Position numbers and translations under genes: made by a program. From NCBI GenBank assembly GCA_910584045.1, contig CAJTYO010000042.1, forward strand, positions 1-23,947: DNA of 23,947 nt, written 5' to 3'. A model generated the notes under the pieces. It searched no databases. It had not been told where the DNA came from and saw only the letters and a program-made list of their open reading frames with translations. Numbering within the stretch: position 1 is the first letter of the stretch; the number at the start of each line of letters is the position of its first letter. Of the stretch, positions 1 to 8,039 are shown one piece after another. Source of the DNA: an uncultured Oscillospiraceae bacterium. Lineage in GTDB: Bacteria > Bacillota > Clostridia > Oscillospirales > Oscillospiraceae.

Positions 1-1455
1 CACGACTACCGCTACGCCGTGGAGCAGAGCCTGCTGGCCTTCTTCCCGGAGGAGCGGCCCGTCTACGAGGGGGAGGACCCCCATACGGCCCGGGTGACGC
101 TGTCGATGGACGAAGCGTCCGCATCCGCCGTCACGGAGCTGTCCGTGGGCGGAAAGGCCGCCCGAGGAGCGGCCGGGACGGACCTCTCCGGGGCGGCGGA
201 CGATTATGCGCGGGAGCGATTGAAGCAGCGGGCCGTGAAGCTCAGCTTTTTCGAGGCGGCCCGTACCCTCACGGGGGTCACCCCCGCCTGGGGGGCCCTC
301 ACCGGCATCCGACCCGCCAAGCTGGCGGCGGGGCTGCTGGAGGAGGGGCGGAGCGAGGAGGAGACGGACCGCATTCTGCGGGACGTATATTTCGTCTCCG
401 ATTCCCGGCGGGCGTTGTGCCTCCCCTGCGCCAAAGCAGGGCTGGCGGCCAAGGAGGATTTGCGGCCCAATGAGATATCCCTGTACGTGGGCATCCCATT
501 CTGCCCCACCCGGTGCGCCTATTGCAGCTTCGTCAGCAACAGCGTGGAAAGATCCTTCCATCTGGTGGAGCCCTACCTGACGGCCCTGCTGGCGGAGGCG
601 GACAGCGCCGCGGAGATGGTTCGGGAGCTGGGATTGAAGGTTCGCTCCTTCTATATGGGGGGCGGCACGCCCACCACGCTGTCGGCGGAGCAGATGGACC
701 GTCTGCTGGGCCGGCTGAACGAAAAATTTGATCTGGCCGGCGCGGTGGAGCGGACGGTGGAGGCCGGCAGGCCGGACACCATCACGGCGGAGAAGCTGGC
801 GGTCCTCAAGAAAAACGGCGTAGACCGGATCAGTGTCAATCCCCAGTCTATGGACGACAGGGTTCTGGCCGCCATCGGCCGGCGGCACAGCGGGGACGAC
901 ATCCGCAGAGCCGTGGAGCTGGTGCGCCGGGCGGGGTTCCCCCATGTGAATATGGACCTGATTGCCGGATTGCCGGAGGATACGCCGGACAGCTTCCGCC
1001 GGACCCTGGACGAGGTGATTGCCTTCGGCACGGACAACATCACCATCCACACTCTATCCCTGAAGAAGGGCAGCCGCATCACCCTGGAGGGCACCCGAAT
1101 TCCCACAGAGGCGGAGGTGTCCGCCATGCTCGATTACGCGGCCCCCGCCCTGGACGCGGCGGGCTTTGCCCCCTACTATCTCTACCGGCAGAAGTATATG
1201 TCCGGCAGTTTTGAGAACGTGGGCTGGTGCCGGCCGGGGGGCACGGGGTGGTACAACATCTACATCATGGAGGAGCTTCACACCATTCTCAGCCTGGGGG
1301 CGGGGGGGTCCACCAAGATGGTGGACCCGGCCCGGGACCGCATCGAGCGGGCGTTCAATCTGAAGTATCCCCGGGAGTATATCCAGCGGCCGGAAAAGAC
1401 CGAGGCCAACCGGGCGGCTTTCCGGGCGTTTTATAAGCAAATGACCGAAAAATGA
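1..1455 (+). CDS. hemZ: Oxygen-independent coproporphyrinogen III dehydrogenase HemZ (5' end outside window)
   Basis: Radical SAM enzyme of the HemZ branch, expected to convert coproporphyrinogen III to protoporphyrinogen (or act on a related porphyrin) without oxygen in the cytoplasm. The reading frame is open from base 1 (HDYRYAVEQ...), so the true start lies upstream and the GTG at 19 is internal. About 484 residues are present, close to the full family length. The radical SAM cluster motif CPTRCAYC is encoded at about 502-525, followed by the MGGGTPT glycine-rich SAM-binding segment at 655-675. The C-terminal YRQKYM, ENVGW and GAGGSTKM blocks are typical of HemZ rather than HemN or HemW. 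A gap of only 27 bp to the next gene suggests co-transcription. The family call is firm; the exact substrate is family knowledge, not shown here. Confidence 0.93.
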   Translation, partial: HDYRYAVEQSLLAFFPEERPVYEGEDPHTARVTLSMDEASASAVTELSVGGKAARGAAGTDLSGAADDYARERLKQRAVKLSFFEAARTLTGVTPAWGALTGIRPAKLAAGLLEEGRSEEETDRILRDVYFVSDSRRALCLPCAKAGLAAKEDLRPNEISLYVGIPFCPTRCAYCSFVSNSVERSFHLVEPYLTALLAEADSAAEMVRELGLKVRSFYMGGGTPTTLSAEQMDRLLGRLNEKFDLAGAVERTVEAGRPDTITAEKLAVLKKNGVDRISVNPQSMDDRVLAAIGRRHSGDDIRRAVELVRRAGFPHVNMDLIAGLPEDTPDSFRRTLDEVIAFGTDNITIHTLSLKKGSRITLEGTRIPTEAEVSAMLDYAAPALDAAGFAPYYLYRQKYMSGSFENVGWCRPGGTGWYNIYIMEELHTILSLGAGGSTKMVDPARDRIERAFNLKYPREYIQRPEKTEANRAAFRAFYKQMTEK

Positions 1456-1482
1456 TGGAGAAAAAAGAAAGGAGCAGCGAAA

Positions 1483-2427
1483 ATGGCATACGCACTCAGT
1501 AAGATCAACGACGCCGTCCGCAGCGACCCCCAGGGCTTCGTCCAGGAGAGCGACGAGCTCTACAACAAGAAGATCGAGACCGCCGCCCGCAAGATCGCGG
1601 ACAACCTGTCCAAATCCCGGATCGTCCTGCTCTCGGGCCCTTCGGGCTCCGGCAAGACCACCACGGCCAAGAAGATCGAGGCCAAGCTGGAGCAGATGGG
1701 CATCAACTCCCACGCGGTGAGCATGGATAACTACTTCAAGACCGTGGACCCGGAGACCTCCCCCCGGAACCGGGAGGGGCAGATCGACTATGAGTCCCCC
1801 TTCTGCATGGACATGGACCTGCTCAACCAGCACTTTGCCGCCCTGGACCGGGGGGAGAAGATCCTGATCCCCAAGTTCGAGTTCGCCCGGCAGATGCGCT
1901 CGGACATCAAGAGCCAGCCCCTCCAGCTGGGGAAGGACGAGATCGCCATATTTGAGGGCATCCACGCCCTCAACGACATCATCACGGGCCGCAACCCGGA
2001 CGCCGCCAAGGTGTACATCTCCGCCCGCTCGGACGTCCTGGGGGACGAGGGGGAGATTGTGTTCAAGCGCACGTGGCTGCGTCTGGAGCGGCGCACAGTG
2101 CGCGACAGCAAGTTCCGGGCCTGGAAGGCGGATGTGACGGTGAAGATGTGGGCCAACGTCCGCCGGGGGGAGAAGCTGTATATCTCGCCCTTCAAAGACA
2201 ATGCCAGCATTGTCTTTGACACCACCCAGCCCTATGAGATCAGCGTCATCCGGGCCTTTGCCCAGCCGCTGTTCGACCATCTGCGTGTGTCGCCGGATAT
2301 GGAGCGCTTCGAGGAGGTCCGGCATCTGACGGAGGCGTATCCCAAGTTTGAGATTCTGGACGAGAAGTATGTCGCGCCGGACTCCCTGATCCGGGAGTTC
2401 ATCGGCGGCGGCATATACGACGACTGA
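1483..2427 (+). CDS. Uridine kinase-family P-loop protein
   Basis: A 314-residue cytoplasmic P-loop kinase of the phosphoribulokinase/uridine kinase superfamily, probably phosphorylating a nucleoside or similar small hydroxyl substrate. The Walker A motif GPSGSGKT is at residues 52-59, preceded by a hydrophobic strand. It is followed by the DNYFK motif typical of uridine kinases and by a Walker B-like IAIFEGIHAL segment. The protein is about 100 residues longer than classical Udk, with an N-terminal helical extension and a C-terminal extension, as in the long uridine-kinase-like proteins of clostridia. The start is the ATG at 1483, with AAAGGAG at 1468-1474, 8 nt upstream. It follows hemZ closely and precedes the zinc-ribbon gene by 17 bp, so the three probably form an operon. 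Substrate specificity cannot be read from the sequence. Confidence 0.85.
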   Translation: MAYALSKINDAVRSDPQGFVQESDELYNKKIETAARKIADNLSKSRIVLLSGPSGSGKTTTAKKIEAKLEQMGINSHAVSMDNYFKTVDPETSPRNREGQIDYESPFCMDMDLLNQHFAALDRGEKILIPKFEFARQMRSDIKSQPLQLGKDEIAIFEGIHALNDIITGRNPDAAKVYISARSDVLGDEGEIVFKRTWLRLERRTVRDSKFRAWKADVTVKMWANVRRGEKLYISPFKDNASIVFDTTQPYEISVIRAFAQPLFDHLRVSPDMERFEEVRHLTEAYPKFEILDEKYVAPDSLIREFIGGGIYDD

Positions 2428-2444
2428 GCGGGGGAGAGGGCCAG

Positions 2445-2861
2445 GTGAAATTTGTAATAAAGAGCCGTCCCTTCCGGCATCTGGCGCAGGGCGCCGCCGA
2501 TACGGCGCTGGACGCCGCGTCGGTACTGCGGGAGGGCGCCGCCGCCGTGGGGCGGCAGGGGGAGGCGGCGTATTCCCGTCTGCGGCTGGAGCGGGAGATC
2601 CATGATTTACAGGAGGAGATCAACCTGCAGCTGCTGGCGGTAGGAGAGTCGATCTATGCCGCCCACCGGGGGAGCCCCTCCGACAGCGGACAAGTACAGC
2701 AGATATTGGAGTATGTGGACGGCCTGCGGGAGGAGCTGGAAGCACACCGGCGGGAGAGGGACACCCTCCGAGGGCTGCTGATCTGTCCCGCCTGCGGCGG
2801 AGCGAACCGGTCGGATTGTCTCTATTGCCAGGAGTGCGGAAAGGCGCTCAGCAGGGGATAG
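2445..2861 (+). CDS. Small coiled-coil protein with C-terminal zinc ribbon
   Basis: A 138-residue protein I do not recognise as a named family. Residues about 40-108 are rich in Leu, Glu and Arg in heptad-like spacing and should form a coiled coil. The C-terminus carries CPAC (114-117) and CQEC (128-131), with an extra Cys125, which fits a zinc ribbon of the kind annotated zinc_ribbon_2. There is no signal peptide or membrane segment, so it is probably cytoplasmic. The GTG start at 2445 is supported by GGGGAGAGG just upstream. It sits 17 bp after the kinase gene and is followed by a hairpin (2886-2908), so it is likely the last gene of that operon. A role as an adaptor or scaffold is only a guess from its architecture. 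Confidence 0.7.
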   Translation: MKFVIKSRPFRHLAQGAADTALDAASVLREGAAAVGRQGEAAYSRLRLEREIHDLQEEINLQLLAVGESIYAAHRGSPSDSGQVQQILEYVDGLREELEAHRRERDTLRGLLICPACGGANRSDCLYCQECGKALSRG

Positions 2862-2885
2862 GCGGCCCCCGGACCGCCCTTGTTT

Positions 2886-2909
2886 AAAAAAGGTGCAAAG
2901 CACCTTTTG
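2886..2909. terminator. Hairpin with T-tract, best oriented for the minus strand
   Basis: AAAAGGTGC (2888-2896) and GCACCTTTT (2900-2908) form a perfect 9-bp stem around AAA. On the plus strand the 3' arm ends in TTTTGA, a weak U-tract. On the minus strand the arm ends in CCTTTTTTAAA, which is better. It lies 25 bp after the zinc-ribbon gene and probably ends the hemZ operon, though less efficiently than the other terminators in this window. Confidence 0.5.
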
Positions 2910-3038
2910 ACACACGGAGACGGCCGTCCGGCAGGCGCTTCCCGCCGCGCGGCGGCAAAATAGAATGTATCTTTCCCTCTGCTCGTATACTGTAGCAGAA
3001 CGGGTCGCCCCGTACTCTAGGGAAAAAGAGGAAATCCA

Positions 3039-4643
3039 ATGTCCAGAGAAAAAAAACAGTCCTTTATGGGCGGTGTCACCATTATGGCGGTCTCCACCGT
3101 GTTTGTGAAGATCTGCGGCGCGCTCTACAAAATCCCGCTGAATAATATCCTGGGCGACGAGGGCGTCGCCCACTTTATGAGCGCCTATAATATCTACGCC
3201 CTTCTGCTCACGGTGTCTACCGCCGGCCTGCCCCTGGCGCTCTCCAAAATTATCAGCGAGGCCAACGCCACAAACCGCCGCACCCAGATGCGCCGCAGCT
3301 TCCACACCGCCATGGTCATCTTTGTGCTTCTGGGCGCGATCGGCTCCGCCGTCATGCTCCTCTTCACCCGGCAGCTGGCCGAGGCGATGAAAAATCCCCT
3401 GGCCTACTGGCCCATCAAATGTCTGGGCGTATCCGTCGTGTGCGTGTCCATCATGTGCGCCTACCGGGGCTTCGCCCAGGGACGGCAGAATATGGTGCCC
3501 ACCGCCACGTCCCAGTTCATCGAGGCCTTCACAAAGCTGGTGGTGGGACTGCCTCTGGCCTGGTATCTGATCCGCTCCGGACAGCCCCTGGAGATCGGGG
3601 CCGCCGGCGCAATCGTGGGCGTCAGCGCCGGCATTGTGCTGGCGATGCTGTATATGTGGCGGAACTACCGTAAAAACCGGGGGCCCATCCTCTGGGGCAC
3701 CGATGTGCCCCAGAGCTACGGGTCTATTGCCCGCCGCCTGCTGGCTCTGGGCATCCCCATCACCATCGGGCAGGCCGGCATGAGCCTCTTTAACACCCTG
3801 GATCAGGCCATTATCATGGGGCAGCTGCAGAATGTGCTGGGACTGAGCGCGCGGGAATCCGCCAGCCTCTATGGGCAGTACACCTTCAGCAGCACCCTCT
3901 TCAATCTGCCCTCCAGCTTTCTGCCCGCCGTGGCCATCAGTCTGGTGCCCGCCGTTACTGTGGCCGTCAACCGCAGGGACCACCGGGAGGTGAACCGGGT
4001 GGTCACCACCAGCTTCCGGCTGATCGCCATGCTGGCCATCCCGGCTGGCGTGGGGCTGTCGGTGCTGGCCCAGCCCATTCTGCTGCTGCTTTACCCCGCC
4101 CGGCGGGAGACGGCCATCGCCGCAACCTATCATCTGCAGCTGCTGGGCGTGGCCTCCGTCTTTGTGTGCATCATGCTGCTGACCAACTCCATCATGCAGG
4201 CCCACGGAAAGGTCAGCTGGCCGATCTATACCATGCTTATCGGCGGCGGGGTGAAGGTGGCGGTCAACTATGTGCTGGTGGGCAATCCCGACGTCAACAT
4301 CAAGGGCGCGCCCCTGGGGACGCTGGTGTGCTATGTCCTCATCGCCTTCCTCAATCTGGCCATCGTCAGCCGCCTCCTGGAGAAAAAGCCCAACTATCCC
4401 GCCATCTTCTTCAAGCCGCTTTTGGCCTCCGCCGCCATGGGCGGGGCGGCCTGGGCCTCCCACGGCCTGCTCAGCCGCTTTATCCGCGGCGGGTACGTGA
4501 AATCCAGCCTGTGCACCATGCTGGCGGTGGGCGTGGCGGTGGCGGTGTATCTGATTCTGGTGGTCGCGCTGCGGATGATCACGCGGGAGGATCTTAAGCT
4601 GGTGCCCCATGGGGAGAAACTGGCGCGGCTGCTGCGGCTGTGA
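3039..4643 (+). CDS. SpoVB/MurJ-like polysaccharide flippase (MVF/MOP superfamily)
   Basis: A 534-residue multi-pass membrane protein with about 14 predicted hydrophobic segments. It resembles the SpoVB branch of the MOP flippase superfamily, which moves lipid-linked saccharide precursors such as lipid II across the cytoplasmic membrane. Family features are the N-terminal segment with KICGALYKIPLNNILG, the following YNIYALLLTVSTAGLPLALSK segment and the late MQAHGK motif. The start ATG at 3039 is preceded by GAGGAAA. A weak TATACT (2986-2991) lies upstream with no convincing sigma-A -35. SpoVB-family genes are often sporulation-controlled, so another sigma factor is possible but not shown. 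It is flanked by gaps on both sides and probably transcribed alone. A housekeeping MurJ-like role is an alternative to a sporulation role. Confidence 0.85.
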   Translation: MSREKKQSFMGGVTIMAVSTVFVKICGALYKIPLNNILGDEGVAHFMSAYNIYALLLTVSTAGLPLALSKIISEANATNRRTQMRRSFHTAMVIFVLLGAIGSAVMLLFTRQLAEAMKNPLAYWPIKCLGVSVVCVSIMCAYRGFAQGRQNMVPTATSQFIEAFTKLVVGLPLAWYLIRSGQPLEIGAAGAIVGVSAGIVLAMLYMWRNYRKNRGPILWGTDVPQSYGSIARRLLALGIPITIGQAGMSLFNTLDQAIIMGQLQNVLGLSARESASLYGQYTFSSTLFNLPSSFLPAVAISLVPAVTVAVNRRDHREVNRVVTTSFRLIAMLAIPAGVGLSVLAQPILLLLYPARRETAIAATYHLQLLGVASVFVCIMLLTNSIMQAHGKVSWPIYTMLIGGGVKVAVNYVLVGNPDVNIKGAPLGTLVCYVLIAFLNLAIVSRLLEKKPNYPAIFFKPLLASAAMGGAAWASHGLLSRFIRGGYVKSSLCTMLAVGVAVAVYLILVVALRMITREDLKLVPHGEKLARLLRL

Positions 4644-4698
4644 CGGGGGAGAGCTGCTCGAACTATGAAAGAATTTTGCAAAGGGGACTGTTTTTTGG

Positions 4699-4728
4699 TT
4701 GAATTTTCCGGTCAGTGTGTTGTATAAT
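4699..4728 (+). promoter_or_regulatory. Sigma-A promoter for the BMP lipoprotein gene
   Basis: TTGAAT (4699-4704) and a perfect TATAAT (4723-4728) are separated by 18 bp. They lie about 50 bp upstream of the lipoprotein start, in an AT-rich gap. This is the closest match to the sigma-A consensus in the window. Confidence 0.8.
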
Positions 4729-4780
4729 AGAGGCGGAAGGTTCCAAAGAGGTTGTGGACAAATGAAAGGGAGGATTTGAG

Positions 4781-6004
4781 ATGAAAAAGAAACTGCTTGC
4801 TGTTTTGCTGGCGCTGTCAATGACGCTGGCGCTGGCCGCCTGCGGCGGTCAGGGTGGAAACGGTGGATCGGGCGGCTCCAAGAGCGTGAAGGTGGGCCTT
4901 ATCTGCATCGGCGACGAGAACGACCAGGGCTACACCTACAACTTTATCCGGGGCAAGGACGCGGCTACCGAGGCGCTGAAGGCCAAGGGCATCGACGTGG
5001 ACTGGGTGGTCAAGTGGAATATCGGGGAGGACTCCGGCTGCGAGGATGCCAACATCGAGCTGGCGGACGAGGGGTGCCAGCTGATCATTAACAATTCTTT
5101 CGGCTTTGAGCCCTTCATGCTGAAGGTGGCCCCGGATTATCCGGACATCGAGTTCGTGGCCTGCACCAACCAGGCCTCCTGGGGGGACAATCTGGAGAAC
5201 ACCCACAACGCCTTTGCCAACATCTACGAGGGCCGCTATCTGGCCGGCGTGGTGGCGGGCATGAAGCTCCAGGAGATGATCGACAAGGGTGAGATCACCG
5301 CCGACCAGGCTGTCATCGGCTATGTGGGCGCGTTCTCCTTTGCGGAGGTTATTTCCGGGTTTACGGCCTACTACCTGGGCGCGAAGAGCATGTGCCCCAG
5401 CGTGACCATGAAGGTTCAGTTTGTGGGCTCCTGGTCCGATGCCACGGCGGAGGCCAACGCCGCCTCCGCGCTGTGCGACCTGGGCTGCGTGATGATCTCT
5501 CAGCACTCCGACAACACCACCCCCGCCACCACCGCCCAGACCAAGGGCGCGTTCCACACCGGCTATAACAACGACATGGTAAGCGTTGCGCCCGAGGCGT
5601 CCCTGATCGGCACCCGGATTGACTGGTCGGTGTATTTTGAGTACATCATTGAGGCGGTGGCCAAGGGCGAGAGCTTCGATCAGGACTGGTGCCACGGCAT
5701 GGATGAGGGCGCGGTGGTGATGACGCCGCTGAACGAGAAGATCGCCGCCGAGGGCACCGCCAGCAAGCTGGCGGAGGTGGAGGAGCAGATCCGGACGGGA
5801 AAGCTCCAGGTGTTTGACACCAGCACGTTCACCATTGAAGGGCAGCCGCTGACCAGCGCGTTTGCGCTGGACACCGACGGGGACTTTACACCCGATTCCG
5901 AGGAGGCCGTCTTCGACGGAGCCTTCCACGAGTCCCACTTCCAGTCGGCCCCCTATTTCGCTCTTTCTATCGACGGGATTGAGTGGCTGAACTCCGCGTT
6001 CTGA
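4781..6004 (+). CDS. BMP-family ABC transporter substrate-binding lipoprotein
   Basis: A 407-residue extracytoplasmic binding protein of the BMP/Med (PnrA-like) family, whose characterised members bind purine nucleosides. A lipoprotein signal (MKKK, hydrophobic core, LAAC) ends at Cys21, followed by a Gly/Ser-rich linker to about residue 34. The mature part begins KVGLICIGDENDQGYTYNF, the usual family opening. The segments NNSFGF, FVACTNQASW and NIYEGRYLAGVVAG also fit the family. The ATG at 4781 has GGGAGG 7 nt upstream. It has its own promoter and is closed by a strong terminator, so it can be made in excess over the membrane parts encoded from 6481 onward. Ligand identity (guanosine, inosine, xanthosine or other) is not readable from the sequence. 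Confidence 0.93.
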   Translation: MKKKLLAVLLALSMTLALAACGGQGGNGGSGGSKSVKVGLICIGDENDQGYTYNFIRGKDAATEALKAKGIDVDWVVKWNIGEDSGCEDANIELADEGCQLIINNSFGFEPFMLKVAPDYPDIEFVACTNQASWGDNLENTHNAFANIYEGRYLAGVVAGMKLQEMIDKGEITADQAVIGYVGAFSFAEVISGFTAYYLGAKSMCPSVTMKVQFVGSWSDATAEANAASALCDLGCVMISQHSDNTTPATTAQTKGAFHTGYNNDMVSVAPEASLIGTRIDWSVYFEYIIEAVAKGESFDQDWCHGMDEGAVVMTPLNEKIAAEGTASKLAEVEEQIRTGKLQVFDTSTFTIEGQPLTSAFALDTDGDFTPDSEEAVFDGAFHESHFQSAPYFALSIDGIEWLNSAF

Positions 6005-6020
6005 TTTCCTTCGCACATAA

Positions 6021-6047
6021 GAGGGCCGCGCACGCGGCCCTCTTTTT
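6021..6047 (+). terminator. Strong intrinsic terminator after the lipoprotein gene
   Basis: GAGGGCCGCG (6021-6030) pairs perfectly with CGCGGCCCTC (6033-6042) and is followed directly by TTTTT (6043-6047). It lies 17 bp after the lipoprotein stop codon. It should stop most transcripts before the ATPase and permease genes. Confidence 0.9.
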
Positions 6048-6480
6048 ATAAATCCAGAGGGACTAATACTGCTTCTTGAGAGAAACAGTTTCAAAAGGAA
6101 CGTTAACCTTGAGAGCAAGACCATTGCTGCTCCAGATTTTCAGAAAACCCGACCGGTTTTTGGGAAGCTCAACCGTTTTTCGAAAAACCCATCCGGTTTT
6201 CCGTCTCCGGGAGAAACCGGGGCAATACGGCGGGGGCGCCGGCGGTATATGGAAGGCGCCGCTTCGCGCGTCAAACCGAAAGCGGATGCGCGGTTTAGAC
6301 AAAAACCGTCTGCGGGATCAGCGGAAAATACTCCCGTCATGAGGGGACTCCAAACCCGCATGGTTTTCGGGGCCGCGGGGGCTCCGGACTATTGAGAAGA
6401 AAAATCTTATCCGGGCGCACGCGGATACGGCCCGAGGGGCCGGCCGGTCCGGGAGATCGAATAGAAGTATTCGGGAAAGG
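6048..6480. other. Gene-free spacer with palindromic AAAACC/GGTTTT repeats
   Basis: There are 433 bp between the lipoprotein terminator and the ATPase gene. Short frames here on both strands lack credible ribosome sites or family resemblance. Two near-identical units, AAAACCCGACCGGTTTT (6144-6160) and AAAACCCATCCGGTTTT (6184-6200), match at 15 of 17 positions, and each has AAAACC/GGTTTT dyad symmetry. Between them is a perfect 14-bp palindrome, GTTTTTCGAAAAAC (6175-6188). CTTGAGAG occurs twice, near 6073 and 6109. The stretch from about 6390 to 6470 is GC-rich and could fold. I do not recognise a purine riboswitch or any other named riboswitch, and I see no convincing sigma-A promoter for the ATPase gene. 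Confidence 0.6.
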
Positions 6481-8019
6481 ATGACAGCCTTGAAAAAAAC
6501 TGTTTGTGCCATTGAAATGAGAGGAATTACAAAGCGCTTTGGCGGCGTGGTTGCCAACGACGGGGTGGACCTCCGCCTCTGCCGGGGGGAAATCCTCTCC
6601 CTCCTGGGGGAGAACGGCAGCGGAAAAACAACCCTGATGAACATGCTGGCCGGCATCTACTTCCCCGACGAGGGGGAAATCCTCGTGGAGGGCCGGCCCG
6701 TATCCATCCGCTCCCCAAAGGACGCCTTCGCCAACGGCATCGGCATGATCCACCAGCACTATAAGCTGGTGGACGTGTTCACCGCCACCGAAAACATCGT
6801 CCTGGGGCTGGAGGAGGGGCGGCTGGATATGAAGGCCGCCAACGAGAAGGTCCGGGCCATCTGCGAAAAATATGGCTTTGAAATCGATCCGACCCAGAAA
6901 ATCTACAACATGTCCGTCTCCCAGAAGCAGACCGTGGAAATTGTGAAGGTCCTCTACCGGGGGGCGGAGATCCTGATTCTGGACGAGCCCACCGCCGTGC
7001 TCACGCCCCAGGAGACGGACAAGCTCTTTGCCGTGCTGCGGGCGATGCGGGCCGACGGGAAGGCCATCGTCATCATTACCCACAAGCTTCACGAGGTTAT
7101 GGCGCTGTCTGACCGGGTGGCTGTGCTGCGGAAGGGGAAATACATCGGCGCTGTCAGCACCGGCGAGACCAGCCCACAGGCCCTTACCGATATGATGGTG
7201 GGCCACAGCGTGACGCTGAACATCGACCGGCCCAGGTTCGACAAGCCGGTGAAGCGGCTGGAGGTCAAAAACCTCACATGTCTGGACGCCGAGGGGGTCA
7301 AAAAGCTGGACAGCGTCAGCTTTACCGCCATGGGCGGCGAGATTCTGGGTGTGGCCGGGATCGCCGGGTCCGGGCAGAGGGAGCTGCTGGAGGCCGTCTC
7401 CGGCCTGTACCCCGTGGCGGAGGGGGACATCCTCTATTCCCCGGAGGGGGGCCAGAGCGAGAGCCTGCGGGGGAAAACGCCCATGCAGATCCGGAAGGCG
7501 GGGGTCGCCATGGCCTTCGTCCCCGAGGACCGGCTGGGTATGGGACTGGCCGGGTCCATGGGCATGACCGGGAATATGATGCTCCGCTCCTGGCGGAGAG
7601 GGAAGAGCGCCTTCGTCAACCGGCGGGATCCCAATGAGCTGGCGCTGAAAATCTGGAAGGAGCTGGAGGTGGTCACCCCCAGCACCGAGTTCCCCGTGCG
7701 GAGAATGTCCGGCGGCAATGTGCAGAAGGTGCTGGTGGGGCGGGAGATCGCCAGCGCGCCGTCGGTGCTCATGGCAGCCTACGCCGTGCGAGGGCTGGAC
7801 ATCAACACCTCGTACACCATCTATGATCTGCTCACCCGGCAGAAAATGAAGGGTGCGGCCGTGATCTATGTGGGAGAGGATCTGGACGTGCTGCTGGAGC
7901 TGTGCGACCGGATTCTGGTGCTCTGCGGCGGAAGAGTCAGCGGCGTGGTGGACGCGCGCAGCGCCACAAAGGAGCAGATCGGACTGATGATGACCCGGCT
8001 GGGCGGGGAGGAGCGTTAG
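6481..8019 (+). CDS. Nucleoside-type ABC importer ATPase, two fused nucleotide-binding domains
   Basis: A 512-residue cytoplasmic ATPase that powers the importer formed with the two permeases downstream and the BMP lipoprotein. The N-terminal domain has Walker A GENGSGKT (43-50), a changed signature MSVSQKQ (144-150), Walker B ILILDEPTA (164-172) and H-loop His201. The C-terminal domain has GIAGSGQR (293-300), with Gln in place of the Walker Lys, and an intact MSGGN signature (409-413). Its Walker B reads VLMAAYAVRGLD, lacking the Asp-Glu pair. The intact Walker site of domain 1 would pair with the intact signature of domain 2, giving one working and one degenerate site. The start is uncertain. 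The ATG at 6481 directly abuts the likely ribosome site GGGAAAGGA, so the TTG at 6490 (MKKTVCAIEM) is better spaced. Confidence 0.92.
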   Translation: MTALKKTVCAIEMRGITKRFGGVVANDGVDLRLCRGEILSLLGENGSGKTTLMNMLAGIYFPDEGEILVEGRPVSIRSPKDAFANGIGMIHQHYKLVDVFTATENIVLGLEEGRLDMKAANEKVRAICEKYGFEIDPTQKIYNMSVSQKQTVEIVKVLYRGAEILILDEPTAVLTPQETDKLFAVLRAMRADGKAIVIITHKLHEVMALSDRVAVLRKGKYIGAVSTGETSPQALTDMMVGHSVTLNIDRPRFDKPVKRLEVKNLTCLDAEGVKKLDSVSFTAMGGEILGVAGIAGSGQRELLEAVSGLYPVAEGDILYSPEGGQSESLRGKTPMQIRKAGVAMAFVPEDRLGMGLAGSMGMTGNMMLRSWRRGKSAFVNRRDPNELALKIWKELEVVTPSTEFPVRRMSGGNVQKVLVGREIASAPSVLMAAYAVRGLDINTSYTIYDLLTRQKMKGAAVIYVGEDLDVLLELCDRILVLCGGRVSGVVDARSATKEQIGLMMTRLGGEER

Positions 8020-8039
8020 GCAACAGGCGGTGCGTGTGT

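Noticed and set aside
6063..6342. Short open frames on both strands in the 6048-6480 spacer (up to about 88 residues)
   Set aside because: No ribosome sites and no recognisable domains. The repeating peptide patterns follow directly from the palindromic DNA repeats.
6048..6480. Purine riboswitch upstream of the ATPase gene
   Set aside because: Expected from the transporter type, but none of the conserved purine-riboswitch loop or junction sequences could be found by eye.
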